The notes under the pieces were generated by a model. That model saw nothing but the letters and a program-made list of their open reading frames with translations. It searched no databases and was not told the DNA's origin. Below, piece after piece: positions 46,515-57,030 of a DNA stretch of 64,000 bases (positions are counted from its first letter, which is position 1; each line of letters opens with the position of its first letter). The stretch is from Maratus speciosus (lineage: Eukaryota; Arthropoda; Arachnida; Araneae; Salticidae). The translations under genes were made by a program, and so were the position numbers. Location of the stretch: contig OZ010793.1 in NCBI GenBank assembly GCA_963932465.1, forward strand, positions 259,839,696-259,903,695. The letters are read 5' to 3'.

Positions 46515-47517
46515 ATATAAATTAAATCGCTTGCGAGCGTAAGAGATTGTGGGTTCGATTCCCACTGGTTCCATTGCACACACTCTTTGTGTGGAACTCC
46601 CAGGGTGTATTTCTCTTGTGTTGTAATACAGTAGACTACCTTAAATCCGCGACCCTAAAATCCGCGAACGCCTAAAATCCGTGTATTTTTTCAGATGTAA
46701 ACAATGAAATTTACAGTTAAGTTGCAGGAACAAAATTCAAGATGGCGCCGAAATCAGCGACTACCGCAATGTTTTTTTTACTAAATTTTTTGTTAATCAT
46801 TCTCTTTTGGCTATTACAGCTGATTTATTACTAAATAAATTTACATTACTTTTGATTTTGATATAATTAGCATATCTATATCAAAAATTCCAGGGTTCGA
46901 AATGGAAAAATCCACGAACTGGAACGCTATTTTAAAATTATTGTTCGCGGAATTTTTATTATTTAATTATAGAGAAATTTATTTCTAAACATACAAAGCA
47001 GTATAAGAAAAGCATTCAAGACTCTAAATAACAATGAAAAAGTTAGTGAGCGAAATAAGCTATATATACTAATAATAGCATTAACACTGTTCTCCTTGTT
47101 ATCACTAGATGGCAGCATAGGACTTTTGGAATCGAATTGAATCGATTTCATTCGTAATAATTTAATATTTTTCTAAATTTTTATTTTACGGAATTATTTT
47201 AATAATTACTTATTTTTAAATTAATAAATTATTTTAATATTTTACTTATTTTAATGTTTCACTTTACTGTAAGCATTCATTATAATTTCCCTTGCTTAAC
47301 TACCAATCAAATTAATGTTTCAAAAATGTAAACAAATCAATGACCAGAAATCCGCAAAATTCTAAAATCCGCACAACCTCTGGTCCCAAGCTGTGCGGAT
47401 TTGAGGGAGTCTACTGTATTTCCTTGTGCTATCTTGTCTCCAACTTATAAGCGGGCTCTCATGTCAAGCACACAAAACGTCATATGTTTGTTGTTCAATA
47501 AATAAATAAATAAATAT
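46515..47517 (+). mobile_element. SINE split by a Tigger-like element
   Basis: gggttcgattcccac (box B) at about 46548-46562 is followed by a body that breaks off at 46628 and resumes at 47417 (cttgtgctatcttgtctcc). It ends in an (aaat)n tail near 47495-47515. Box A is not clear, so the 5' end seems truncated or diverged. Confidence 0.65.
46629..47416. mobile_element. Tigger-like element, 788 bp
   Basis: Inverted ends cagtagactaccttaaatcc and aaatttgag-type counterpart ggatttgagggagtctactg, with TA on both sides (46627-46628, 47417-47418). Repeated aaatccgc words lie near both ends. No intact transposase. Confidence 0.85.
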
Positions 47518-47594
47518 ATAAATTATTTTGTTCTATAATTATTAATTATTCTTTTCATATTTCCTTTAGAAAAAAATAGAAAATAATTAAAAAA

Positions 47595-47868
47595 TACTTA
47601 GTTATTCCGTCGACCAATTTCGACAAATTATATAAATCGCCAAATTATACAAATTGACATAATTTTTATTGTAAATAATGAAAGAACAAATCAATTAATA
47701 TAACATTAATAAATATACAAATAAAAAGTCGAAATAAAAATCACTTGATGACGTAAACACATGTAACTTGCTTAAAGTCAAGTTAATGTGACATTTACGA
47801 TCAACCATTATTGGCATTTAATCTTATAGTTTGGCGATAGATTTTTGGTTGATGGGATAACTAAGTAA
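47595..47868. mobile_element. MITE, unsplit relative of the host at 31666-41178
   Basis: Ends tacttagttattccgtcgac and an inverted, slightly diverged counterpart. The interior aaattatataaatcgccaaa matches 31700-31720, and ggcatttaatctta matches 31848. It shows the site at which the LTR element landed in its relative, intact (gttgatgggataac near 47849-47862). Confidence 0.8.
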
Positions 47869-47879
47869 TACCAAAAATG

Positions 47880-48480
47880 CATATGTAACAGGTATTTGAA
47901 AACGAGGTTTTCGCCAAATTTTCTTTAAAAAAAAAATCACGCCAAACCTGCTGTGCGTAATGACATCTGGCCGAATATTACTACTCAAAAAAGAAAAAAA
48001 TGCTAACTGGCGAGTTGAAAAAAAGCTTTTGGCGAGATTTGCATCCGGCTAGCGTAACAGTACCAGGAATTCTTTGCAACCATGGCAAAATTTATGTAGT
48101 ATTCGAAAAAAAAATTTTGATTTTTTAATCAAAATGAAAAACTTACGGTCCCATATTGGCGCGATTTTTTTCTAACGCCAATGTCATATACGGAACGGGC
48201 ACTTAACTGGTGCCAAAGTATCGTTATTTTGCTTGATATGGTAAGCCGGATGTTGTTTATGCTGTTGATGCGTTCCACAAATTGGCGTCGTTAAAAAATC
48301 GCGCCATATGACATCTGTGCCAAACTTTCATATGAATGGTAAAGGGATCAGAACGTATTTGTTTATGGCAATTGATGACTTGAACTATTATAATATAGAT
48401 GAAATGATGGCGATAGATTAATATTTGGCGACTTATCACCTGTGCCTGGCTAACATTAAAGTACCAAAATGGCACCTAGA
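47880..48480. repeat. Region of inverted ttggcg words
   Basis: The block ttggcgcgattttttt (48156-48171) recurs inverted as aaaaaatcgcgcca (48293-48306). Many single ggcga words are present. Probably an old inverted-repeat element; boundaries not resolved. Confidence 0.4.
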
Positions 48481-48782
48481 GTGTAAAAAGCGAAGTGGTC
48501 CGCCTGGAACTGTTGATGATAGTCACATGACTTAGGCTATTGTTATAGAGATTGTTTTAAAATACTGGGAGACAAAGACTCTGTATACTTAATTTATTTT
48601 ATTTTAGCTTCTTTTCAAAGAAATGTTTAACTGATCCTCTTTAATCAAAAACGAAAATAGCCATTGGATGTCTTAACAGCAACTGATTCACCCTTAAATT
48701 TTTGCAATCAAAGGGAATTGAATGGAAACCCATTTACAGGGAGATCACAGCTTTTTTCAGTATAATTCAATCTTCTCTAATA

Positions 48783-49529
48783 CAGTCGAACTTGAATAAT
48801 TCGAAGTGCAAGGAACTACTGCAAAACTTCGAATTATAAAAAAAAAAAATTATTTTTATGTCGTAAAACAATCAATCGCAACAGAAATTGCGAAAAAGAA
48901 TATGTTTATTAATTTTAAATAAAAAAACTACAGCTTTTTAAAATATTGAGATATTACAGATTGCTTTAAAGAGCTTACTTGATTTTTTAACAAAATCTTC
49001 AAGGATATCTACTGCTCGAAACACAGCTTCACTCACGTTAGATTGTCCTTCTACATAACGACGAATTTCCGCTAGATGAAAGTCTGCCTCACTTGAAGTT
49101 GGAATCGGCCTCTGTTCTTCTACCTCATCTTCAATATCTTCGTCTTCTGTTGCAATGTTCTTATTGTTTAGAACTTCGGATAGAATATCTGTTTGAGATA
49201 GCTCTCCACAAATGTCTATATTTTTATCAATGTTGACATAATCATCAACTAGATTTTGTCATTTTTGAAAAGGTAAAAACTTCGAATTAAAGAAGTTGAA
49301 CTTCGAAATTTCCTCAATAGCTGAAAATAACGCGGCCACTTTTTATATAAACTGCATTGAAACTAGATTTTGTCATTTTTGAAAGGGTAAAAACTTCGAA
49401 TTAAAGAAGTTGGGCTTCGAAATAATCAAGATTAGCATTAACTGAATACAAGTTTCAAGGGACCGACAAAAAACTTCGAATTATCCACGAATTCGAATTA
49501 AAGACGTTTGAATTATCCAAGTTCGACTG
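48783..49529 (-). mobile_element. Tigger-like element with transposase C-terminal remnant
   Basis: Inverted ends cagtcgaacttg then ataattcgaa; TA at 48781-48782 and 49530-49531. The word aacttcgaatta is repeated inside. On the minus strand, 49020-49190 encodes an acidic stretch followed by SEADFHLAEIRRYVEGQSN, resembling the C-terminus of Tigger-type transposases. The core is absent. Confidence 0.85.
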
Positions 49530-49577
49530 TATTTTTAAAGCCGATCAGATTAGCGTGTTTTTAGATTCTGTGGTGTC

Positions 49578-49624
49578 TGAACGGGGGTTGGCGAGCGTAG
49601 CTTGCAGGGGGCAGATCCCCCTAG
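49578..49624 (+). mobile_element. Helitron-like 3' terminus
   Basis: gttggcgagcgtagcttgc is followed by the hairpin agggggcagatccccct and ctagt. This is the standard arrangement at Helitron/Helentron 3' ends. The 5' end of the element is not identified. Confidence 0.6.
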
Positions 49625-49636
49625 TATATATATATT

Positions 49637-49800
49637 AGGGTCACCCAAGGACTAATTCCTAGTCACTGAGTTCCTGGGGTAATTCTTGGTCATTTTCACT
49701 TTCTTTATCAAAATAGCAATTTACCAAACTGTAAAAAATCTGAAAGATACTTTGAAATGTATGCCTTAATTATTCATTTAGTTGAAATTTAATATTAAAA
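49637..49800 (-). repeat. Left part of a GGGTCA-type element split by the RT element
   Basis: Matches the reverse complement of 44880-45033 (gggtcac, taattcct, gtcactgag, then taattattcatttagttga). The match stops at 49800 in a TA run and resumes at 53388, so everything between is an insertion. Confidence 0.8.
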
Positions 49801-50019
49801 TATATATATATATATATATATATAACCATTAATTAAACATAACCTACCACCATCAAAAACCGTAATATTATGAATTAAAGCTATAATTATAAAAAAAAAA
49901 AAAGAAAAAGAAAAAAAAAGTGCCAAATAATTTATTATAAGAATTATTATGAAAGAAAAAAGAAGAAAGTGGACAGCGACAAATAATGGAAAAGCTTATA
50001 TATTGAATTACGTTTTCAA

Positions 50020-50116
50020 GGGCACAGAATTCAATGATATAAGAAAAATGGTTGTTTTCTGTGAGAAAAAAAAGCTAAAGCTAAAAATTATTTTTCTCTG
50101 TGCCCGAACAACCATT
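50020..50116 (-). other. Potential RNA structure in the RT element
   Basis: An imperfect hairpin joins 50047-50056 (aatggttgtt) with 50107-50116 (aacaaccatt), with inner pairing agaaaaa/tttttct. In addition 50020-50028 (gggcacaga) can pair with 50097-50105 (tctgtgccc), crossing the first stem as in a pseudoknot, or alternatively with ttctgtg at 50057-50063. Pairing is equally possible in the minus-strand transcript. Function unknown. Confidence 0.5.
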
Positions 50117-51477
50117 ATAATGAAGTGAATAGATTAAAAATGAAAACAGAATAGAATCAAATAATATGAAATGGAAAAATCAATAAAACCAATTTAAATA
50201 TTCATAGCATATAAAATAGAAATATTACACAACATACCGATTAATATTTCAGTTTTTTCAATATATCCTCTCACACATGGCTACCATAATATCGTAAAGA
50301 TTAAGGTGAATAAAACAGTTAAGAAATCACAGTAATTGATACCAAGGGATGCAGTTAATATATTTTGAAATACCATGATAAATACAGTTAATATAATATA
50401 AAATAAAATAAATAGAAAGTAATTACATTATTTAAAATAACTAAAATGCACTTTTAAATTACTTAATTACTATTTAACAATATCGTCAAAATTTAGCTAA
50501 AAAATCCACCTGGTGTAGGAAATTACAACTGAAAAGGAGCTGCAAAAGACAAAATTTATAACTTATCGTCAAAAGACAAATTTTGGTGCTGCCATCTAGT
50601 ATTATTATTCAAATGTCACAAGATGAACAATTGAAAGCCTTTGAATGTAAAAATTTATCAACAGCAAAACCAAACAAATCCTTAGTATATATAGATAATT
50701 ATAAACCTAATATAAACCTCACTATATATTTTTAAAAAAACTATTGTTAATAAAATTTTTAAAAAAAGCATTCAAAATATTCTATTCTCTTACTCATTTA
50801 AACTACACTAAGAATTTAAATAATTCTATAACATTGATAATATATAGCATATAGATATATACTATAAAATAAATTCAATAATAATTAATATAAATATATA
50901 TTATAAATAATATAAAAATCGTTAATAATAACTATTATATATAAGATAATTATAAAATGAACAGGAAATAAAAAACATATGGAAGTATATAGAAGATTAT
51001 CAGATACTTAAATTCCCATTACCTAAAAATCTCAAATATAGTGTGTGGATTATTTTCATACAGCCATAAAAATCCAAAAAGTATGAATGTGGGACATTCA
51101 AACACATTAATCCGATAATAAATTTTATAACGCAAAGTGAAAATAGATCAATATTAAAAAGAATAGAGGAATAATAATAAAAATAATTACCCAATTTTAA
51201 TACATACAGTATAACTTTAGTTATATTAAATACACTTATATGTGTATTAATCACTATAAAAATGGCATACTATTTGTAATTAATATGATATTGTCCTGAG
51301 TAAATTAAAATTTAATAACAAATGATTGTAAATTAGATAAAACTTTAATTAAGCTAAATTTAATATTAATGAAAGTCACCAATTACATATAAAATATCAA
51401 ATCAACATCCTTATAAAATACGTATTAAAAATAGTGATAATACAAAAGCCCCATTTTTTTAAAAAAATAAATTAACT

Positions 51478-51545
51478 ATTGCGTATTATCCAGACAACAC
51501 CACCCTCCTCCGTACTCTAACATCTACCCACCCATCCAACCTATA
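51478..51545 (-). other. G-rich island just downstream of the RT stop codon
   Basis: In the transcript strand this reads ggttggatgggtgggtag and, further on, ggaggagggtggtg. It has tracts of two to three G able to form a two-tier quadruplex. It is the only GC-rich spot in the element and lies about 55-120 bases after the stop. Confidence 0.5.
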
Positions 51546-51598
51546 ATAATATTTTTTATATATTATTTTACAATTTTTAATTTTTTATAGATATTTTT

Positions 51599-53338
51599 TT
51601 ATTTTATATATTTTTTTGTAATTTTGTTTACGCATGTGTTAATTTGTTTTAAAAGATCATGTAAGTAAAGTACTAACTGTATATAAATGAATATATGAAT
51701 TTTTTTTGGAAAACCATGATTTAATGCATCATAAATTAGTTTTTTAATATTATTGTTAATTAGAGGAGAAGAACATAAACATTTTATTCTATATAAATGA
51801 TTAAGTATTATATTTCGAAATACAGAATGATGTAGACAAGATTTAAAATTTGTAAATGTATTAACTTTGAATTTAAATTCTTTACGTTTGTCATATAAAT
51901 CCATGATTGTTTTGTTGTCTTTTATTGTAATTTTAAGATCTAAGAAGTTAATTGTATTGTTAGATAAAAGGTTTTCCGTTAATTCCAAATTAGTGGGATA
52001 TTCTACTGGAAATTGAGTAATTACAGATTGATCAGTTTCAATTAAAATTATGTCATCAATATAACAATATAAATGTAGATTATTATTAGTAAAAGTACGT
52101 TCATAGTGATATAAGTATAAGTCTGATAATAAACTGGATGTACAACCGCCTTGTGGTATACCGACATGCTGTAAATATAAAGTGTTATCTTGCAATATAT
52201 AATTATTATAGATAAGGAAGTTTGTTAAAGATTTAAAATATGCAATATCTATATTAGATGGTAATTCCAGTTTTTTATAATACTTTTTAAATAATGCATT
52301 TATAATATTATGTAAATCTAAGAGGTCTATATTATTAAAAAGATCTTTGAAGTCATATGTCGTTATATTATATACACAATGAAGATTTTTTAAAATATTG
52401 ACAAGTTGATAGCTATTTTTTATGCAATGTGTATTATCATTGTTTGTAGTTAGTACATATAATTGATTAAAAATTTTTAAGAGAAGTTTATTGGCTTTAT
52501 TATTATATGTATTGCAACCAATAGTTACAGTCCTAAATATAATTGGAGTTTTATGAAATTTGGGAATAAGAACTAAATAAGGATAATTAAAGTTAGTAGA
52601 TAAAATATTTAATAGTTTATAATAACTTTGAATTTTACGATTATTTACAATTACATTTTCATTAGTTTTTTGAAATGACTTATTAGAAGAAATACAAGTT
52701 GTCAGAAGTTGGTGATAATAAGATTTACATATAATAGCATAATTATTAGGAGATTTGTCTACATATGTAATAATGTAGTTTTTTTGTAATTTACTAATTT
52801 GTTGGAAAAAATGCTTTTTATTAATAGAAACCAAATCAGCAATATTATTTTTTAAAGCCATAGTTAATTTTTCAATTACTAATATTTTCCATTGATTAAA
52901 ATATTCAATAGGCTTATTATAAGAGATTGAAATTTTATAAATAAAAATATCAATATCATATGTAAACTGTTTCATAATAGATTTAACATTAAATTTAGAT
53001 GGAAGTCTATATTTAGTACCATAACCCATTAGTTGTTTCAATTTAAAATCATTAACAATATCAAGATTTCCAGTGATTATATGTCCATGATCATTGTTTA
53101 TGTATTTTTTTAGAGTGGGGTCATTGTATTTACATGGAAAATTACTTGCAGCAGATGTATTTTTTGAAAATGTATTGTAGTTAAAGATCTTTCTACCAAT
53201 TGTATTTGGATATTTAAAGGTTTTTGATATATGAAGATTATTAATGGGAAAATAACAATTTTTATCATTAATTATAGAATTGATATTAATTTTATTAAAT
53301 ATGTGATTTGAAAAAGTAATTATCATTTGAGTATTCAT
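51599..53338 (-). CDS. Reverse transcriptase of the YDKR type (Penelope-like group or relative)
   Basis: An intact frame of 579 residues from ATG at 53338. The frame is open further to 53422, but the extra 28 codons come from the TA run and the host repeat, so the later start is preferred. Order of blocks: DHGHIITGNLDIV and YGTKYRLPSKFN (about residues 80-120); YVDKSPNNYAIICKSYY (about 190); LIPKFHKTP with a later FRTV (about 275); RT motif A TTYDFKDLFNNID (about 328); GIPQGGCTSSLLSDLYLY (about 393); catalytic YIDDIILIE (about 426); NFLDLKITI and DLYDKRKEFKFKV (about 470-490); then a helical tail. This is the architecture of a family I remember from cnidarians, molluscs, amphioxus and fish, whose thumb resembles Penelope-like elements. 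No GIY-YIG, AP or REL endonuclease is visible. All catalytic aspartates are kept and no stop or frameshift is present, despite extreme AT-rich codon use. Confidence 0.88.
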   Translation of the reverse strand: MNTQMIITFSNHIFNKININSIINDKNCYFPINNLHISKTFKYPNTIGRKIFNYNTFSKNTSAASNFPCKYNDPTLKKYINNDHGHIITGNLDIVNDFKLKQLMGYGTKYRLPSKFNVKSIMKQFTYDIDIFIYKISISYNKPIEYFNQWKILVIEKLTMALKNNIADLVSINKKHFFQQISKLQKNYIITYVDKSPNNYAIICKSYYHQLLTTCISSNKSFQKTNENVIVNNRKIQSYYKLLNILSTNFNYPYLVLIPKFHKTPIIFRTVTIGCNTYNNKANKLLLKIFNQLYVLTTNNDNTHCIKNSYQLVNILKNLHCVYNITTYDFKDLFNNIDLLDLHNIINALFKKYYKKLELPSNIDIAYFKSLTNFLIYNNYILQDNTLYLQHVGIPQGGCTSSLLSDLYLYHYERTFTNNNLHLYCYIDDIILIETDQSVITQFPVEYPTNLELTENLLSNNTINFLDLKITIKDNKTIMDLYDKRKEFKFKVNTFTNFKSCLHHSVFRNIILNHLYRIKCLCSSPLINNNIKKLIYDALNHGFPKKIHIFIYIQLVLYLHDLLKQINTCVNKITKKYIK

Positions 53339-53387
53339 GTTTTGAATTTTATGTTTTTTTTTGTAAATTATATATATATATATATAT

Positions 53388-53575
53388 TCAAAACTGCTAC
53401 TCAAATTTCTGCAAAACAACATTGACCTTTATTTTTACACATTTTACAAAGATCTGTGTCATTCTTAAAGTTTTAATTATTTTATTTTTATGTTATTTCA
53501 ACTATGATATTAAAATGTTTTTAAAAGTGATTATAAAATTTTCCTGTATTACTGTATTAAACACTTTTATATGAG
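53388..53575 (-). repeat. Right part of the GGGTCA-type element split by the RT element
   Basis: Reverse-complement match to 44700-44853, including caaatttctg, ttttacacattttaca and ttataaaattttcct. Confidence 0.8.
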
Positions 53576-54584
53576 CAAGCCAAACTAAGCCCATATCTGT
53601 GGCTCTCTCCTTCCCTCTCTGTGTGTGTGCGTGTGCGCAATCTAGTGCACCTAGAAGTCTGAAAATTTTGGTGAGGACAGTCCGAGGCAGGTCCGGATGC
53701 ACATGAGACTCAAAATGTTAAATTTTTGATAATTAGCTGAGATATTATTTAAAAACCCCATTAAAGAAGCAAGAATTTATGATCTTTCGGAGAACCTGAC
53801 AAAACAACAAAATAAATGCATCAAACATCTGTTGTGATGGTTCAGAGCTGAAGAGGGTTGCCAGAAAGATAAGAGAGTGAGAGATTATAAGTTATATATA
53901 AATTTTTAAAACTATTTCAGGTAGGGATTTGAAAATTGGCACATATATGCAAAATAATATTCTATAATGAAGAGAAGGACCAGGGTATTCATGCAGGATA
54001 AGGTATTGAGGTTTGATCTGTGGTCTGGACGTTTTTCACTGTGTTGGAACTTGGAATAAACCTCAACTGTGCTACTCTAGCCATGAAAATAATATTCTAC
54101 ATCAGAAATTCAAAAAATGGAAAAAATCCACCCCTAACTTTTTATATTATCAAAAAGTAATGGAAAAAAATCCACCAATAACTTTTTATTTTATAAAAAA
54201 AAACTGATTTTTATACGGAAAAAGAAATTTATTTGTGAATAAAACTGCAGTCAGGAAGTCGAAAATTTTAAAACCATTTCAGGTAGGGATTTGAAAATTA
54301 GTACATACACACAAAATAATATTCTATTCCAGAAATTTGAAAAAATCCACCTGTAACTTTTTATTTTATCAAAAAACTGATTTTTATATGGAAAAAGAAA
54401 TGTATTCTGCATTTAACCTTATCGCAAATTATTTAAATTGTAGTGTTTTCTGAATTAAATATCATTATTGTTAGTCAGATTTTTTTTTATGAAGCCCTCG
54501 TCTACATACTTTTTATAACACATTAAAATTTTAAAGAAAGGGAGTAAATTTCAAGGGACGGGATGCTCAGATACAGGGTAATTC
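53576..54584. repeat. Dispersed repeat text, otherwise featureless
   Basis: The part 53610-53715 (gtctgaaaattttggtgag, ggcaggt, gagactca) is repeated in diverged form at 58330-58430. The phrase aaaccatttcaggtaggg plus tttgaaaatt occurs twice (near 53910 and 54270), a tandem duplication of about 355 bp. No coding sequence. Confidence 0.5.
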
Positions 54585-54815
54585 AAAATTTGAAAGCATG
54601 ACCAAACACTTGACTATCTGAGCCCCTTATATTGCCCCTTCTTGAAGATTTGATGAAAGGGGTAACTCGGTACAGGTAACCGTTTCTGCCCTCAGTTTGC
54701 ACCCTGATCATTAGAGTGTTAGTTGCTCTGCTGGGAGCACTTTTTCTAACTTTTTCCGACCCCCTCATGTGATATATCATTAGACATCCCTTTGATAACT
54801 CTTTCATATTATGTA
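54585..54815 (-). repeat. 230-bp direct repeat, copy 1
   Basis: Matches 57848-58080 in the same orientation (gccccttat, cttcttgaa, actcggtac, tgatatatcatt, ctctttcatattatgta). The minus-strand open frames of the two copies are similar (MKE-SKG), which reflects the shared DNA and perhaps an old coding remnant. Confidence 0.7.
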
Positions 54816-55462
54816 GGGGAGAGTGGGGTACAGTGGATTACCCCTTGCATTTTACCTATTTTTAAAGCTTTTCTTTTAGGCTAATTGATAACAGCATGGG
54901 ATTGATTACTTATAACCTTCAGAACACATCGTTAGCTCAGAATGAACAATGAACCCTTTTATCCCGACTGGTTGTTTTGAGCTCCTAAAAGTAAAATTTT
55001 CCATCATCATACTTTTCTTTATTGAGTAATTAAAGGTTATGGATAAATAAGATAAAACAACTTTTTTGAAAAGGTAAGACACCAGTCTTTATTTAATTTA
55101 AAAGCTTATATGCTTAAAAGAAAACTTTAAATAATATTTTAAAGAGAAAATGTATTGAAATTCAACATGGGGCACAGTGGACCTGCCCACTGCTGGGGTA
55201 CAGTAGTCTGCAATGGATACTGCTCCTGTAATGAAGAATTTTCAAATTATTTAATAATTGCTTATTCTCTATAAAGAAATATTGTTTTAAAATAGTTATT
55301 TAACTATAAAATAAAGTAAACAAAGAAAAATGACTATTTAACCCTACAATGCATAGAGTAGCCATTTGGCACACTTTAAATTTCAAATTATATGTTGTTC
55401 AGATTATAATGTAACCATCTGACACTTTAGTTTTCTCCTAAATTATGGATAACAGTTCACGT

Positions 55463-57030
55463 TATAGGTCAAAATTAACATTTTTACCCACTGGTCAGTA
55501 CACTGATTTTTTTTACTGGCTAGTTTTTTTTAACCACTGGCCAGTAACAAAGTTATGCACGCTCCATACAAAATTGTGTTTTTTCTAACTATCAACATTG
55601 TAATTTACTAATATATATTACTTACCATTCGATATGATTACACTCAACTGAAAAATTTTATTTTTACTCTTAATTGCAATGAAATAAATTCACAGGAAAT
55701 TTTCAGAAAGGTTACAGCAGAGGAAGGACCCCACCCCCCTCGGCACTAACTAATATGCATTTTTCTGCGACCATTTAACGAATTTCGCGTTTTTTTTCGC
55801 GATCTTTTGACGAAATCTGCGTTTTTTCTGCGATCTTTTCACAAAATTGCGTTTATTTGTAATCTTATAACGAAATTTGTTGGTTCTTTTTCGCCATTCT
55901 TTGAAAGTATTTGCATTTTTTTCGAGATTTTTTGACGAAATTTGCGTTTTTAGACCATCTTTTGACGAAATTTGCGTTTTTTCGCAATCTTTTGATGAAA
56001 TTTGTGTTTTTTCCGCAATCTTTTCGTGAAATTTGCGTTTTTTCCACGATCTTTTGACGAAAATTGCGTTTTCTCCGCGATCTTTTCACGAAATTTACGT
56101 TTTTGTCCGCGATCTTTTCACGAAATTTGCGTTTTTGTCCGCGATCTTTTCTCGAAATTTGTGTTTTTCCGCGATCTTTCTCGAAATTTGTGTTTTTTCC
56201 GCGATTTTTTGACGAAATTTGCGTTTTTTCCGCGATCTTTTCACTAATTTTGTGTTTTTCCGCGATCTTTTCACGAATTTTGTGTGTTTTCAGCGATCTT
56301 TTCACGAAATTTGCGTTTTTCCGCGATACTTTGAAGAATTTTGTGATTCTTTTTCGCGATTCTTTGTCGAAATTTGCGCTTTTTCCGCGATTTTGCTACG
56401 AAAGTTGCGTTTTCTCCGCGATTTTTTCACGAATTTTGCGTGTTTTCCGCGATCTTTTCACGAAATTTGCGTTTTTCCGCGATACTTTGAAGAATTTTGT
56501 AATTCTTTTTCGTGATTCTTTGTCGAAATTTGCGTTTTTCCGCGATCTTTTCACGAAATTTGTCTTTTTTCCGCGATTTTTTGACGTAATTCGCGTTTTT
56601 TACGTGGTCCTTGGGCGAAATTCACATTTTTTTCGCGATTCTTTGACGGAATTGGTGATTATTTTTCTACGAACGATTGACGAAATTGATTTTTTTCGGC
56701 GACCATATCGAAATTAGTGATATTTTTATGTCCGAATTTTCGGACTGATGACCATTTTTTTTTTCGGAACCGAATGCCTTAAATTTTCGGAAAATTCGAG
56801 ACAGAATCACCCCTGCTACTTTCTTTTCTTACGTTTGGGAGAATCGCCGAATTGGAAGCCGTAAATTCCGAACGAATGTCATCCCTTTCCTCCCTGGCAT
56901 CGATCTTTCAACCATTGCGTTTGGCGAGTGGTGACCATTGAGTTTGGAGATTGAGGACAATAAAGTCAATCGCCATGTTTTAAGTGTTACTTGACGCCTG
57001 GTGAGTGGCAAGTGCTAATTTTGTGCTATA
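55463..57030. mobile_element. hAT-type element carrying a minisatellite
   Basis: Ends tataggtcaaaattaaca and the inverted counterpart of ttttgtgctata. An 8-bp duplication with one mismatch (gttcacgt at 55455-55462, gttcatgt at 57031-57038) flanks it. The right end (ggcgagtggtgacc, gtgctaatttt) is related to that of 28035-29049. Most of the inside is the minisatellite. Confidence 0.78.
55765..56720 (+). repeat. Minisatellite, about 31-37 bp unit
   Basis: About 28 head-to-tail copies of gcgttttttccgcgatct plus tttcacgaaattt, varying mainly in T-run length. Because the unit is close to 33 bases, long open frames appear on both strands (for example 56064-56717 plus and 55865-56305 minus). I regard them as non-genic. 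Confidence 0.92.

Larger units (their letters stand above)
49801..53387 (-). mobile_element. AT-rich reverse-transcriptase element, about 3.6 kb
   Basis: Defined by comparing the split repeat (49637-49800 plus 53388-53575) with its unsplit relative at 44700-45033. Both edges are TA runs (49801-49824 and 53369-53387). On the minus strand the element has a leader of only about 30-50 bases, one intact RT ORF (51599-53338) and about 1.8 kb of very AT-rich sequence without another recognisable gene. There are no LTRs, no terminal inverted repeats other than the TA runs, no poly(A) tail and no target duplication separable from the TA runs. Base composition is more extreme than in the surroundings. 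Confidence 0.82.

Noticed and set aside
51000..51254. 84-codon frame downstream of the RT ORF as a second gene of the element
   Set aside because: Composition is that of random AT-rich sequence and no motif is visible; it could be revisited if conserved in other copies.
49801..53387. Mitochondrial DNA insertion, suggested by extreme AT content
   Set aside because: No mitochondrial genes or tRNAs are recognisable, and the only ORF is a reverse transcriptase in a precisely bounded insertion.
55865..56717. Long open frames on both strands (146 and 217 codons)
   Set aside because: They are low-complexity translations of a roughly 33-bp minisatellite; open frames arise on both strands because the period is near a multiple of three.
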